From assembly GCA_029101005.1 (NCBI GenBank), contig JAQXQE010000001.1, positions 1-41,525 on the forward strand: a stretch of 41,525 nt of DNA. The letters run 5' to 3'. Each line of letters begins with the position of its first letter. The stretch's first letter is position 1. A program made the translations under genes and the position numbers. The stretch comes from Bacillota bacterium (GTDB lineage Bacteria > Bacillota > Clostridia > Peptostreptococcales > Anaerovoracaceae). This document shows, one piece after another, positions 1 to 9,110 of the stretch. The notes under the pieces were generated by a model. It had not been told where the DNA came from and did no database searches. It saw only the letters and a program-made list of their open reading frames with translations.

Positions 1-12
1 ATTTAGACCCAT
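1..12 (-). CDS. 5' end of an unidentified gene running off the left edge
   Basis: Only four codons (ATG GGT CTA AAT on the minus strand) lie inside the window, so the product cannot be named. The gene is inferred from its signals: an AGGAGG ribosome binding site at 22-27, nine bases before the ATG, and a good sigma-A-type promoter at 60-88. No protein-level evidence is available. Confidence 0.45.
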
Positions 13-59
13 GTTACCTATCCTCCTATAATATTTTGCAGTTGGCAGACCGCAATCAT

Positions 60-88
60 ATTGTAGGATGAGATATGTAACTGGTCAA
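60..88 (-). promoter_or_regulatory. Sigma-A-type promoter for the gene leaving the left edge
   Basis: On the minus strand a TTGACC -35 (83-88) and a TACAAT -10 (60-65) are separated by exactly 17 bases. It lies about 50 bases upstream of the AGGAGG and ATG at 27-10, which supports a real start there. Identified by consensus matching only. Confidence 0.65.
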
Positions 89-105
89 ACGCATAGCGTC
101 TACGG

Positions 106-132
106 AACCCCACGTCAAACGTGGGGTTTTCT
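106..132 (+). terminator. Terminator-like hairpin, plus-strand polarity
   Basis: A perfect 9-bp stem (106-114 with 120-128, AACCCCACG / CGTGGGGTT) with a 5-base loop runs into a T-rich tail on the plus strand. No plus-strand gene is seen upstream within the window, so what it terminates is unclear. On the minus strand it lacks a T tail. Confidence 0.55.
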
Positions 133-144
133 TATAACAATAAG

Positions 145-174
145 AAAAGTGTGTTCTTACGAACACACTTTTTT
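145..174. terminator. Bidirectional terminator after the radical SAM gene
   Basis: A 12-bp perfect stem (145-156 with 161-172) with a TTAC loop is flanked by A4 and T6 runs, so it can work in both directions. It lies 6 bases beyond the stop codon of the minus-strand radical SAM gene and is that gene's likely terminator. Confidence 0.8.
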
Positions 175-179
175 GTTGT

Positions 180-1064
180 TTAGTCTACGGCTTTGCCCTG
201 CCAACTGTCTCGCTCGCGTTGCTTTCGTCCTATCTCGTTGAGTATGGTTCTCTTGCGGTAGCTCCACTCGGGGGCAACGAGCTGCTCTCTCGGTACATCG
301 CCAGTAAGTCTGTGTATAGTGATATCCCATGGAATCAATTCAAGCAGATCGACTACAAGGTCCGTATATTCATCGATGCTCTCGAATGGCTGATATCCAG
401 GGAACATATCGTATATTCTAGCAGTGCTGACGATATTGAGAAGGTGAAGTTTGAGTCCGAATATGCCGCTATCAGCGACGTGCTTGACTGAAGCTATCAT
501 ATCTTCTCTTGTCTCACCTGGAAGTCCGAGAATCAGATGGCTTACTACACGGATATTGCGGGACTTGAGTTCTGCGACAGCCTTATCGTAGTAGGCGAGG
601 TCGTATCCGATGCCAAGCATCTCAGAACTTGAAGGATGGATAGTCTGAAGACCGAGCTCTACCCAGAGGAAGTGCTCCTTGTTAATCTCATCGAGAAGAT
701 TGAGAACATCATCGCCTAGGCAGTCAGGTCGTGTCGCAATTGCTATGCCGCTAATCCGAGGGTCATCGAGTGCCGCATAGAACTTCTCACGAAGAACTTC
801 AACTGGAGCATAGGTGTTGGTGTGGCTCTGGAAATAGGCGAGATATTCAGCATTTGGCCACTTCTGGCTCAGTAGTTCTATCTGATCTTCTATATTAGAA
901 GCGAGCTCTCCAGAACCTCCTGATGAGCAGAATGCACAGCCACCGAAGCCGACTTTGCCGTCTCTATTAGGGCAGGTGAAACCAGCCTCAATTGAGAGTT
1001 TAACTGTCTTACGGCCGAACTCGCGGCGCAGATATTGGTTAATAGAGTTGAATCTTTCTTGCAT
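180..1064 (-). CDS. TIGR01212-type radical SAM protein (YtqA/YhcC-like)
   Basis: A 294-aa radical SAM enzyme. The cluster-binding motif has the family's long first spacing: Cys31, Cys43 and Cys46 in the CPNRDG...GGCAFC region, which binds a 4Fe-4S cluster and AdoMet. Length and N-terminus (ERFNSINQYLRREFG) fit the TIGR01212 group. The substrate of this group is not established to my knowledge, so no specific reaction is assigned. The ATG start at 1064 fits the family N-terminus, but the nearest ribosome binding site (AGGAAG) is about 17 bases away, which is long. It is divergent from queH and is followed by a strong terminator. Confidence 0.85.
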   Translation of the reverse strand: MQERFNSINQYLRREFGRKTVKLSIEAGFTCPNRDGKVGFGGCAFCSSGGSGELASNIEDQIELLSQKWPNAEYLAYFQSHTNTYAPVEVLREKFYAALDDPRISGIAIATRPDCLGDDVLNLLDEINKEHFLWVELGLQTIHPSSSEMLGIGYDLAYYDKAVAELKSRNIRVVSHLILGLPGETREDMIASVKHVADSGIFGLKLHLLNIVSTARIYDMFPGYQPFESIDEYTDLVVDLLELIPWDITIHRLTGDVPREQLVAPEWSYRKRTILNEIGRKQRERDSWQGKAVD

Positions 1065-1127
1065 AAACTGTTTAATGAAATCTTCCTATATGATATAATT
1101 TTTGCATTATGAAACGGAGGGGTACTC

Positions 1128-1805
1128 TTGGATAAAGACATCAAAATGGCGTCAATATTGAATTATTCTGACTGCAATATGCAGGAGAATCTTGATCTTT
1201 CCAGACTCGGTCTCGAGCAGAGAAAGCCATCGCTTCTTCTTCATGCGTGCTGCGGACCGTGTTCAACATCCTGTGTTGAGCGCCTGGCAGATGAGTACCA
1301 GATTACCGTGTACTATTATAATCCGAACATTACGGACAGTGAAGAATATTTTCTCAGACGAGATGCTCTGCTGAAGTTCCTCAAAGCATTCAACGAGGAG
1401 AACCGAGACAAGGGAATATTCGTAGACTATCTGGAGGGAAGATATGATTCGGATAGATTCCTCAGTATGACAGAGGAGCTAGCTGATGAGCCAGAGGGTG
1501 GAAGTCGCTGCGATGTATGCTTCACTATGCGACTTGCGGACACAGCTGTGATGGCGAAGAAGCTAGGAATGGACTATTTTACCACCGTTATGTCAGTAAG
1601 CCCGCATAAGAACTACGCTAAGATTTCAGAACTCGGTTACGAACTTGAATCAAACACTGGCGTAAGCTTCCTAGATGTGGACTTCAAGAAGAAGAACGGA
1701 TTCGCAAGAAGCGTGGAACTGTCGAAGAAGTACGGATTATACAGACAGAATTACTGCGGATGCGACTATGCGCGTTTCGCTGGAAAGAATAAAGGGGACA
1801 AATAA
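1128..1805 (+). CDS. queH: Epoxyqueuosine reductase QueH
   Basis: This 225-aa protein matches QueH (former DUF208), the non-cobalamin enzyme that reduces epoxyqueuosine to queuosine in the tRNA anticodon. Visible hallmarks are the HACCGPC motif at residues 39-45, the GGSRCDVC segment near the middle and the YCGCDYA segment close to the C-terminus. These cysteines bind the metal and Fe-S centres in the family. Translation begins at a TTG at 1128, with GGAGG at 1116-1120. A TATAAT at 1094-1099 may be the -10 of its promoter, but the -35 is weak. queA and tgt, earlier steps of the same pathway, lie 20 kb downstream in the same orientation. Confidence 0.9.
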   Translation: MDKDIKMASILNYSDCNMQENLDLSRLGLEQRKPSLLLHACCGPCSTSCVERLADEYQITVYYYNPNITDSEEYFLRRDALLKFLKAFNEENRDKGIFVDYLEGRYDSDRFLSMTEELADEPEGGSRCDVCFTMRLADTAVMAKKLGMDYFTTVMSVSPHKNYAKISELGYELESNTGVSFLDVDFKKKNGFARSVELSKKYGLYRQNYCGCDYARFAGKNKGDK

Positions 1806-1832
1806 GGGATTAGATAACTAAGGAGGAATAAC

Positions 1833-2843
1833 ATGAGCAAGGTATATGTACCTGAAGGTTACAAGCCAATACTTGGACCAACCGAAACACAGAGAGCAAT
1901 CAAGAAGATTAAGGACTACTTCCAGAAGGAACTCGCACACAGACTGAGACTCGGAAGAGTCAGTGCACCACTCTTTGTTTTCCCTGAGACTGGTCTTAAC
2001 GACAATCTCAATGGTTATGAGAGAAGAGTTAACTTCACAATCAAGGATATCGACGAGAGACAGGTTGAGGTAGTTCAGTCGCTTGCTAAGTGGAAGAGAA
2101 TGGCTCTTGGCAGATATGATGTTAAGCCTGGTGTTGGTCTTTACACAGATATGAACGCTATCAGAAGAGATGAGGAACTCGACAACATCCACTCAATCTA
2201 TGTTGACCAGTGGGATTGGGAGAAGGTAATCACACCTGAACTCAGAACTGAGGAGTATCTCGAGCAGACAGTAAGCGCTATCTATGATGCACTGCTCTCA
2301 CTCGCAGATTATGTCAATGAGTCATATCCTGAGCTCAACGTTGTACTTCCTGCTGAGATTACATTCATCGATTCACAGAATCTTGAGGACGAGTATCCAG
2401 ATCTCACTTCAAAGGAGAGAGAGAAGGAGGCCTGCAAGAAGTACGGTGCTGTATTCATCAAGAAGATTGGCGGCGCGCTCAAGTCAGGTAAGCCACACGA
2501 TGGCAGAGCTCCAGACTACGATGACTGGGAACTCAACGGAGATATCCTCCTCTGGAACGAGGTTCTCGAGGATGCTTATGAAATCTCATCAATGGGTATC
2601 AGAGTAGATTCTGAGTCAATGCTCAGACAGCTCAAGATCGATGGCAAGGAAGACAGAATTGACCTTCCATTCCATCAGGGAGTAATCAACAGAACACTTC
2701 CACTGACAATCGGTGGAGGAATCGGACAGAGCAGACTCTGTATGTTCTTCCTCAAGAAGGCACACATCGGAGAAGTTCAGGTATCAGTATGGCCTGAAGA
2801 GATGTATGAGGAGTGCGCAGCAAACAATATTTTCCTGCTGTAA
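1833..2843 (+). CDS. asnA: Aspartate-ammonia ligase (asparagine synthetase A)
   Basis: AsnA makes asparagine from aspartate, ammonia and ATP in the cytoplasm and is structurally related to class II aminoacyl-tRNA synthetases. The 336-aa length fits the family (about 330). Recognisable stretches include the N-terminal TETQRAIKKIKDYFQ region, the GVGLYTDMNAIRRDE active-site segment and the C-terminal GGGIGQSRLCMFFL motif. The start is clear: AGGAGG at 1821-1826, six bases before the ATG. It lies 27 bases after queH and is probably cotranscribed with it. Confidence 0.95.
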   Translation: MSKVYVPEGYKPILGPTETQRAIKKIKDYFQKELAHRLRLGRVSAPLFVFPETGLNDNLNGYERRVNFTIKDIDERQVEVVQSLAKWKRMALGRYDVKPGVGLYTDMNAIRRDEELDNIHSIYVDQWDWEKVITPELRTEEYLEQTVSAIYDALLSLADYVNESYPELNVVLPAEITFIDSQNLEDEYPDLTSKEREKEACKKYGAVFIKKIGGALKSGKPHDGRAPDYDDWELNGDILLWNEVLEDAYEISSMGIRVDSESMLRQLKIDGKEDRIDLPFHQGVINRTLPLTIGGGIGQSRLCMFFLKKAHIGEVQVSVWPEEMYEECAANNIFLL

Positions 2844-2915
2844 TCAATAATCAAAGACAAGTTAAACAGGCTGCTGCTGTCACAGGTGGCGGCCTGTATT
2901 ACGCTGGGAGGCATC

Positions 2916-4916
2916 TTGAACAGATACGTCAATGTCGTTGTAGACAACAAGAGTGAATACACGGACTGTTTCTTCACTTACTCCGCACCTCCGGATGTCG
3001 GTGTGGGCGCAAGAGTGACAGTTCCTTTTGCCGGTCGAAAGAAGCCAGTCGATGCATACGTAGTCGAAGTGGACGTTCAGCCGGAGTTTGACGTGTCTAA
3101 GATAAAAGAGATCACCGAATATATTCCAGAGCGTTCTTTGAACGAGGAGATGATTCAGACCGCAATCTGGATGCGCAAGCGATACGGCGTCAAGTACATC
3201 GATGCGATCAAGATGTTCACCGTTAATGGTAAAATCATTCGTCATCCGTCCCACGCTTCCAGCGATGCGCAGCTTCCGTCATATGAGTTAAGTGAGGATC
3301 AGAAGCGAACAGCTTCGAGAATCACCGAAGCGATGAAGCAATGCGAATTCAAGACATTCCTCATCAAGGGTGTAACCAACAGCGGTAAGACCGAGGTATA
3401 CATGAAAGCCGTTGAGGAAGCCCTCAATCAGGGAAGAACAGCGATAGTCCTTCTTCCTGAGATTGCACTGTCGCATCAGACAGAAGAGAGATTCCGAAAG
3501 CGTTTCGGAGCTGAGAATATAGCAACACTTCACAGCAAGCTGTCAACAAGTAAGAAACTCAGCGAGTGGGCTCGAATCAGATCGGGTGAAGCCCGCATAG
3601 TAGTAGGAGCGAGAACTTCAGTATTCGCTCCACTTGAGAACATAGGTGCCATCATCATCGATGAGGAACACGAGAGCACTTACAAATCCGATCACAATCC
3701 AAAATACGAGACAGTAGATGTCGCATATAAGAGAGCTTCTGCTCATAACGCAATTCTGGTTCTCGGAAGTGCAACACCAAGCGTTGTATCATACTATCGC
3801 AGCAAACAGGGCGTATACGAACTTCTCGAGATGCCAAAGCGTATAGGACAGAGCGTGCTTCCGACAATTGAAACTGTCGATATGAGAGCGGAGACAAGAC
3901 GAGGCAATTTAGGAGTAATAAGTGAAGCCCTGGCGGATGGAATAAGCGAAAGCCTCAAGAACAGGGAGCAGATTATTCTATTCCTGAATAGAAGAGGATT
4001 CTCGACTCAGATTCTCTGTCCAGACTGCGGTCACAAGATGGTCTGCGATGAGTGCGGTATCACGCTGACCTATCACAAAGCATTCAATGCTGCAGTATGT
4101 CATTACTGCAGCCGAAGATATCCGCTACCGGAACACTGTCCAGAGTGTGGAAGCAAGTATATCAAGTATGCAGGAGCAGGCACAGAGAAGGTCGAAGAAT
4201 CCGTTACTAAGCTATGGCCCGACGCAAAGGTTCAGAGGTTCGACCTCGACACAGCAGGTTCTCAGAAGGAGATTTCTGCCGTTCTGGAGGCATTCTCATC
4301 TGGGGAGACTGACATACTCGTTGGAACCCAGCTGCTTGCGAAGGGACTAGACTTCAGAAATGTCGGATTAGTCGGCATTATCAATGCTGATGTCAGCCTC
4401 AATATCCCTGACTACAGATCGCAGGAGAGAACTTATCAGCTTATCACTCAGGTTGCTGGTAGAGCCGGAAGAGCGGGTGGATGCAGCAAGGTTCTGATTC
4501 AAACATATGACCCTGAGAGTGATGTCATCGATGCTGCAGCTAATGGAAGCTATGAAGACTTCTATGAGAATGAACTGCTACACCGAAACATCATGAATTA
4601 TCCACCTTACAGTGATATAATCTGTGTGTCCTTTGTGGATAAGAGTGGCAACACTGATGTTGCACTCGAATACGCTACGGCATATAGGAAGAAGCTGCAG
4701 GGACTTAAGGATGCACCTAAGGGTGCAGTGATACTCCCCGCGAGGGAGGAAGCCCGTCGCACAGACGGCAAAGCGAGAGCGACTTTTATCATCAAGGCAC
4801 CTGCAGGAAGCAGAGCGGGATATATTCGTTCGTACATGCTTACGCGAGAGCAGATGATGCGCGACAAGGCGCCTTGCTACATAGAGATAGATGTAAATCC
4901 ATATGGAATAGTATAA
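2916..4916 (+). CDS. priA: Primosomal replication restart helicase PriA
   Basis: PriA recognises stalled forks and D-loops and reloads the replisome. From the chosen TTG start the protein is 666 aa. It has an N-terminal DNA-binding domain, a Walker A motif (GVTNSGKT, about 152-159), a DEEH box (about 249-252) and eight zinc-binding cysteines (about 368, 371, 377, 380, 395, 398, 408, 411). The frame is open from a GTG at 2886, but that start has no good ribosome binding site. The TTG at 2916 follows GGGAGG (2906-2911) and gives the usual N-terminus (NRYVNVVVD). priA-def-fmt is a conserved Bacillota order. Confidence 0.95.
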   Translation: MNRYVNVVVDNKSEYTDCFFTYSAPPDVGVGARVTVPFAGRKKPVDAYVVEVDVQPEFDVSKIKEITEYIPERSLNEEMIQTAIWMRKRYGVKYIDAIKMFTVNGKIIRHPSHASSDAQLPSYELSEDQKRTASRITEAMKQCEFKTFLIKGVTNSGKTEVYMKAVEEALNQGRTAIVLLPEIALSHQTEERFRKRFGAENIATLHSKLSTSKKLSEWARIRSGEARIVVGARTSVFAPLENIGAIIIDEEHESTYKSDHNPKYETVDVAYKRASAHNAILVLGSATPSVVSYYRSKQGVYELLEMPKRIGQSVLPTIETVDMRAETRRGNLGVISEALADGISESLKNREQIILFLNRRGFSTQILCPDCGHKMVCDECGITLTYHKAFNAAVCHYCSRRYPLPEHCPECGSKYIKYAGAGTEKVEESVTKLWPDAKVQRFDLDTAGSQKEISAVLEAFSSGETDILVGTQLLAKGLDFRNVGLVGIINADVSLNIPDYRSQERTYQLITQVAGRAGRAGGCSKVLIQTYDPESDVIDAAANGSYEDFYENELLHRNIMNYPPYSDIICVSFVDKSGNTDVALEYATAYRKKLQGLKDAPKGAVILPAREEARRTDGKARATFIIKAPAGSRAGYIRSYMLTREQMMRDKAPCYIEIDVNPYGIV

Positions 4917-4925
4917 GGAGAACAA

Positions 4926-5450
4926 ATGGCAATTAGACAGATTACTTTAAGAGGCGAGGAGATCCTCAAGAAGAAGTGCAAACCAGTTAAGGAGATCACA
5001 CCAAGAATCATGGAGCTCATTGAGGACATGGTTGACACAATGTTCGAGGCAGATGGTGTAGGTCTTGCTGCTCCACAGGTGGGAGTAATGAAGAGAATCT
5101 TTGTTGCTATGCCTTATCCTGAGCAGGAGGAGCCTGAGATCTATGTGATGATTAACCCTGAGATCCTCGAGTCAGATGGCGTTCAGGAGTCAAGTGAGGG
5201 ATGTCTCAGCGTTCCAGGTTATATGGGACTTGTTGAGAGACCTCTCAGAGTTAAGGTCAGATATATGGACATCAACGGCAATACTGTTGAGGACGAGTTC
5301 AGCGATTTTGCAGCAACAGTAATCAGCCACGAGAATGACCATCTCGATGGAATCCTCTATGCTGACAAGGCTAAGAATTTCATGACTGCTGAGGAGTATC
5401 AGGAGAGACTCAGAGAGTTCCAGGCTCAGAACGGGGAGGCTGCTGAATAA
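4926..5450 (+). CDS. def: Peptide deformylase
   Basis: Removes the N-formyl group from nascent proteins and is an Fe/Zn metalloenzyme. All three family motifs are present in this 174-aa protein: GVGLAAPQ (44-51), EGCLS (91-95, metal ligand Cys93) and HENDH (135-139, an HExxH motif). AGGAG lies just before the ATG. The TAA stop overlaps the fmt start codon by one base (TAATG), so the deformylase and the formyltransferase are translationally coupled. Confidence 0.96.
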   Translation: MAIRQITLRGEEILKKKCKPVKEITPRIMELIEDMVDTMFEADGVGLAAPQVGVMKRIFVAMPYPEQEEPEIYVMINPEILESDGVQESSEGCLSVPGYMGLVERPLRVKVRYMDINGNTVEDEFSDFAATVISHENDHLDGILYADKAKNFMTAEEYQERLREFQAQNGEAAE

Positions 5451-6388
5451 TGAGAATAGTATACATGGGAACGCCAGAGTTTGCTGTTCCATCTCTCAAG
5501 GCTGTATACGAAGCTGGCCATCAGATTGAGCTTGTAGTAACTCAGCCAGATAGAAGAGGTAACAGGGGCAAGGTTATTCCTTCACCAGTTAAGGCTCAGG
5601 CACTTGAGTATGGTCTTGATATTGCTCAGCCATATTCAATCCGCAAGGACGAAGAGTTCAGGGCGAGACTCAAGGAGATCAATCCTGATCTCATCGTAGT
5701 AGTCGCTTTCGGACAGATTCTGCCGCTTGAGGTTCTTGATCTTCCTAAGTACGGCTGCATAAATGTTCATGGATCACTTCTCCCTAAGCTGAGAGGTGCT
5801 TCACCAATGCAGGCTGCTGTACTCAGCGGAGATCCAGTCAGCGGAGTTACTATCATGAAGATGGATGTTGGCCTCGATACAGGCGATATGCTCACTAAGA
5901 CTGAGTGCAATATCGAGGGGCTCTACATCAACGAGGTTGCTGATATGCTATCAGAGGCTGGAGCTCAGCTGCTTGTTGAGACAATTCCTATGCTCGAAGC
6001 AGGCACGGTAGATCCTGTTAAGCAGATAGAGGAGGAGTCAAGCTACGCTTCAATGATAAGCAAGGCAGACGGTTTGACAGACTTCAACGAACCTGCTGCA
6101 GTTCTCGAGAGAAAACTCAGGGCGTATGCCGAGTGGCCTACACTTCACAGCTATCTTGGCGAGAGCACAGTTAAGTTCTATCGCGCAGAGGTGCTCGATG
6201 AAGTTCCTGATGGAGAGCCGGGCACAGTATCTTCAGTTGACAAGAAGACATTCACAGTTAACTGCTCAGAGGGCAAGCTCAGAATTCTTGAGCTTCAGCT
6301 TCAGGGCAAGAAGCGTATGAATACAGCTGACTTCATGAGAGGTCATGCTATGAACGCAGGTGACAGATTCACCGCAAAGGAGGCATAG
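5450..6388 (+). CDS. fmt: Methionyl-tRNA formyltransferase
   Basis: Formylates initiator Met-tRNA using 10-formyl-tetrahydrofolate. The 312-aa length is normal. The N-terminus MRIVYMGTPEFAVPSL and the catalytic-domain motif NVHGSLLPKLRGASP (105-119) are diagnostic. The C-terminal part has the shape of the tRNA-binding domain. It overlaps def by one base and is followed with no gap by the membrane zinc peptidase gene. Confidence 0.96.
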   Translation: MRIVYMGTPEFAVPSLKAVYEAGHQIELVVTQPDRRGNRGKVIPSPVKAQALEYGLDIAQPYSIRKDEEFRARLKEINPDLIVVVAFGQILPLEVLDLPKYGCINVHGSLLPKLRGASPMQAAVLSGDPVSGVTIMKMDVGLDTGDMLTKTECNIEGLYINEVADMLSEAGAQLLVETIPMLEAGTVDPVKQIEEESSYASMISKADGLTDFNEPAAVLERKLRAYAEWPTLHSYLGESTVKFYRAEVLDEVPDGEPGTVSSVDKKTFTVNCSEGKLRILELQLQGKKRMNTADFMRGHAMNAGDRFTAKEA

Positions 6389-7084
6389 ATGTACTATTAC
6401 GATCTCACTTACATAGTTCTTATTCCAGCTATCATCTTCACATTCTGGGCGCAGGCTAAGGTTAATTCAGCTTTCAAGAAGTACTCAAGTGTGAGAAACA
6501 GCACAGGACTCACAGGCTTCGATGCAGCTAGAAAGATGCTCGATGCCAATGGACTCTACGATGTTCCAATCAATGTAATCGGCGGCAATGCGCTGACTAA
6601 TTACTATGATCCAAGAAACAAGACTCTGAACCTTTCTTCAGAGGTGTACTCACAGCCAAGCATCGCTGCAATCTGCATCGCATGCCACGAGGCTGGACAC
6701 GCAGTACAGGATGCAGAGCACTACCCAGCACTCAACTTTAGAAATGCGATTGTTCCAGTAGTTAATATCGCGCAGACAATCTCATGGCCTATTATCATCA
6801 TCGGTCTGCTTCTCACAACACAGACTATGTATGGAACAGCACTCTTCAATCTGGGAGTAATCTGCTTTGTCGCAGTTATCCTCTTCCACCTCGTAACTCT
6901 GCCAGTAGAGTTCAATGCAAGTGCAAGAGCACTCGAGGGAATGCAGAGTCTCAGCATCGTTAATGACGCTGACTACAGAGGAAGCAAGAAAGTACTGAGT
7001 GCTGCTGCTATGACATATGTTGCAGCTCTCGCTGTAGCTGTTGCAAACCTTCTCAGAATCCTTCTTATAGCAAGAAGAGACTAA
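6389..7084 (+). CDS. YugP-like membrane zinc metallopeptidase
   Basis: A 231-aa membrane protein of the Zn_peptidase_2 (YugP) family. HEAGH at residues 100-104 is the zinc-binding HExxH motif, and the following NFRNAIVPVVN stretch is typical of the family. Hydrophobic segments near 5-21, 132-147, 152-170 and 208-227 suggest four membrane spans with the active site between the first and second. AAAGGAGG lies five bases before the ATG, which abuts the fmt stop. Its presence in the def-fmt-rsmB operon is common in Clostridia. Its substrate is not known. Confidence 0.88.
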   Translation: MYYYDLTYIVLIPAIIFTFWAQAKVNSAFKKYSSVRNSTGLTGFDAARKMLDANGLYDVPINVIGGNALTNYYDPRNKTLNLSSEVYSQPSIAAICIACHEAGHAVQDAEHYPALNFRNAIVPVVNIAQTISWPIIIIGLLLTTQTMYGTALFNLGVICFVAVILFHLVTLPVEFNASARALEGMQSLSIVNDADYRGSKKVLSAAAMTYVAALAVAVANLLRILLIARRD

Positions 7085-7092
7085 GGAGTCGT

Positions 7093-8355
7093 ATGTTAGG
7101 AGATTGGTTAGCGACATTTGAAGCCCTCAAGGCTGTATATGCAGATGAGGCATATTCGAATATTGCAATCAACGAAGCCGTGGAGCATCACAAGGAATGC
7201 TCTGGCGGCTTCGTTCGTGCGTTTGCAAAAGGCGTAATCAGAGACACGATGCGCCTTGATTACTGTGTAGAGAAACTCGCAGACAAGGGTCTTAAGGGAA
7301 TCAAGAAGAGAACTCTCATAGTTCTCAGAATGGGAATATATGCAATTGATAGCCTGGACAGTGTACCAGATTATGCTGCAGTCAACGAGGCTGTTGCACT
7401 TGCCAAGAAGGTAAGCCGTGGCACTGATAGGTTCATCAATGCACTTCTCAGAAGATATCTCAAAGAGAAGGACAATCTAGCAACTGATGAATCTAATCTG
7501 TCGCTCAGATATTCCTTCCCTCAGAAGCTCGTAGATCTTCTTCAGTCTCAGTACGGAGAGGACACTGAGAAGCTTCTTATAGCTCTCAATACCGCACCAG
7601 ATCTGATTCTCAGAACGAACACTCTTATGGCGGAACCTGATGAACTCGCTGAGCTTCTCGCGAAGGACGGCATAATATGCAAGCCTGTCGAAGGTAGCAG
7701 AACCGCCTTAGTCTGCAAGAAAGGTCAGCCTGTAAGCACATCTTACTATCGTGATGGATGGTTCTCGGTTCAGTCGCTCTCATCGATTAAGTCGATTGAA
7801 GCTTTTGCGCCTAAGCAGGGTAGCCGCGTGCTAGACATGTGTGCGGCCCCAGGAGGCAAGAGCTGTGCTATGGCAGAGCTAATGTGCGGTGAGGGTTCCA
7901 TCACTGCCTGCGATATTCATCCGCACAGACTAGAGCTGATTGACACTTCTTCAGACAGGCTTGGACTCGATATTATAGAGGCTAAGTTGCAGAATGGTAC
8001 CGAATTCCGAGAAGAATGGGCGGGAGCTTTCGACTTCGTTCTTGCAGATGTTCCGTGCTCAGGAATCGGAGTTATCGGAAGTAAGCCAGAACTCAAGCTG
8101 AGAACGAATCCAGACGATTATGCGGAGCTCACTGGCGTTCAGGCAGAGATTCTTGAGAATGCTTACAAGTACCTTAAACCTGGCGGAAGACTTATGTATT
8201 CGACATGTACGATTAACAGATATGAGAACGAGGGTATCGTTGATAGCTTCTGCGAGAAGCACGGATTCCCTCTAATTATTGAAAAACACGCCATTATGCC
8301 GTATAATAGTTCATTAATAGGATTTTTCTACTGTATTATAGAGAAGTCTGTTTAA
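7093..8355 (+). CDS. rsmB: 16S rRNA m5C967 methyltransferase RsmB
   Basis: Methylates C967 of 16S rRNA using AdoMet. The 420-aa protein has an N-terminal NusB-like RNA-binding domain (about 1-130) and a C-terminal Rossmann methyltransferase domain. The AdoMet loop is LDMCAAPGGKS (247-257), the motif IV cysteine is in DVPCSG (319-324) and the catalytic cysteine is in STCT (Cys372). AAGGAG precedes the ATG. In many Bacillota rlmN lies between rsmB and the PP2C gene; here it does not. Confidence 0.94.
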   Translation: MLGDWLATFEALKAVYADEAYSNIAINEAVEHHKECSGGFVRAFAKGVIRDTMRLDYCVEKLADKGLKGIKKRTLIVLRMGIYAIDSLDSVPDYAAVNEAVALAKKVSRGTDRFINALLRRYLKEKDNLATDESNLSLRYSFPQKLVDLLQSQYGEDTEKLLIALNTAPDLILRTNTLMAEPDELAELLAKDGIICKPVEGSRTALVCKKGQPVSTSYYRDGWFSVQSLSSIKSIEAFAPKQGSRVLDMCAAPGGKSCAMAELMCGEGSITACDIHPHRLELIDTSSDRLGLDIIEAKLQNGTEFREEWAGAFDFVLADVPCSGIGVIGSKPELKLRTNPDDYAELTGVQAEILENAYKYLKPGGRLMYSTCTINRYENEGIVDSFCEKHGFPLIIEKHAIMPYNSSLIGFFYCIIEKSV

Positions 8356-8373
8356 AACGTATTGGAGATCAAA

Positions 8374-9108
8374 ATGAGGATAGGTTACATGACGGATAAG
8401 GGCAGGAGAAGGCCCAAGAATGAGGATGCACTCCGAGTTCTTGCAGATAAGAACTTCTTCATGCTCGCTGACGGTGTAGGAGGCAACAAATCCGGTGAAG
8501 TAGCCAGCAACGGTGCGCTCGACACGCTGACTAAGTTCATCGAGCACAATCCACCTGAGAAGCTAGAGGGAAGAGACGAGATCTTCCGTTACTTCAGGGT
8601 TGCAGTAGACTATGTGGACAGAACTATTGAGACTATGTCCGAGATTGAAACTGCTTATGCTGGAATGGCAACAACACTGGTTTTCGCCTACTTAAAGGAC
8701 AGAATATTATATATCGGTAATGTCGGTGATAGCAGAGCATATCTGGTTCACAACGGCAAAATACATCAGATTACCGAAGACCACACTTATGTGAATGACC
8801 TCGTTAAGATGGGTGCTATCACCCGCGAGGAAGCAGAGAAGCATAACAAGAAGAACGTAATAACAAGGGCAATCGGTGCCAACGCTTGCAGCACACCAGA
8901 TTGCTTCAATGTATATGTCGAACCAGGGGATAAGGTCCTGATCTGCAGTGACGGACTCTATGATGAAGTCACAGAGGGAACAATACTTCAGGTACTGACA
9001 AAGACTGAAGACATGAATGAATGTGCAGATCTTCTCGTAAGAATGGCTAACGAGAACGGAGGCAGCGACAATATTTCAGTAATCTGTGTAGAGGTACCGG
9101 AGGATTAG
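8374..9108 (+). CDS. PP2C-type Ser/Thr protein phosphatase (Stp/PrpC)
   Basis: Metal-dependent PPM/PP2C phosphatase, 244 aa, expected to dephosphorylate targets of the PASTA kinase encoded immediately downstream. Motifs seen: RRRPKNEDA near the N-terminus, ADGVGG (about 32-37), GMATTL, GNVGDSRAYL, LICSDGLYD and GGSDNISVI near the C-terminus; the acidic residues coordinate Mn/Mg. The frame is open from a TTG at 8362, but the ATG at 8374 has GGAG six bases upstream and gives the family N-terminus (MRIGYMTDKG). Only two bases separate it from the kinase gene. Confidence 0.95.
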   Translation: MRIGYMTDKGRRRPKNEDALRVLADKNFFMLADGVGGNKSGEVASNGALDTLTKFIEHNPPEKLEGRDEIFRYFRVAVDYVDRTIETMSEIETAYAGMATTLVFAYLKDRILYIGNVGDSRAYLVHNGKIHQITEDHTYVNDLVKMGAITREEAEKHNKKNVITRAIGANACSTPDCFNVYVEPGDKVLICSDGLYDEVTEGTILQVLTKTEDMNECADLLVRMANENGGSDNISVICVEVPED

Positions 9109-9110
9109 AC

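Noticed and set aside
1-130. Possible riboswitch-like leader on the plus strand
   Set aside because: Reading the minus strand explains most of it: promoter, ribosome binding site and start of a gene leaving the window. No match to a riboswitch core I know was found.
219-491. 90-aa open frame on the plus strand
   Set aside because: Lies wholly inside the radical SAM gene on the other strand, with no ribosome binding site or recognisable protein.
2886-2915. GTG start for PriA thirty bases earlier
   Set aside because: No ribosome binding site, and the extra residues do not fit the family N-terminus; a CAGGC/GCCTG helix (2867-2896) also covers this GTG.
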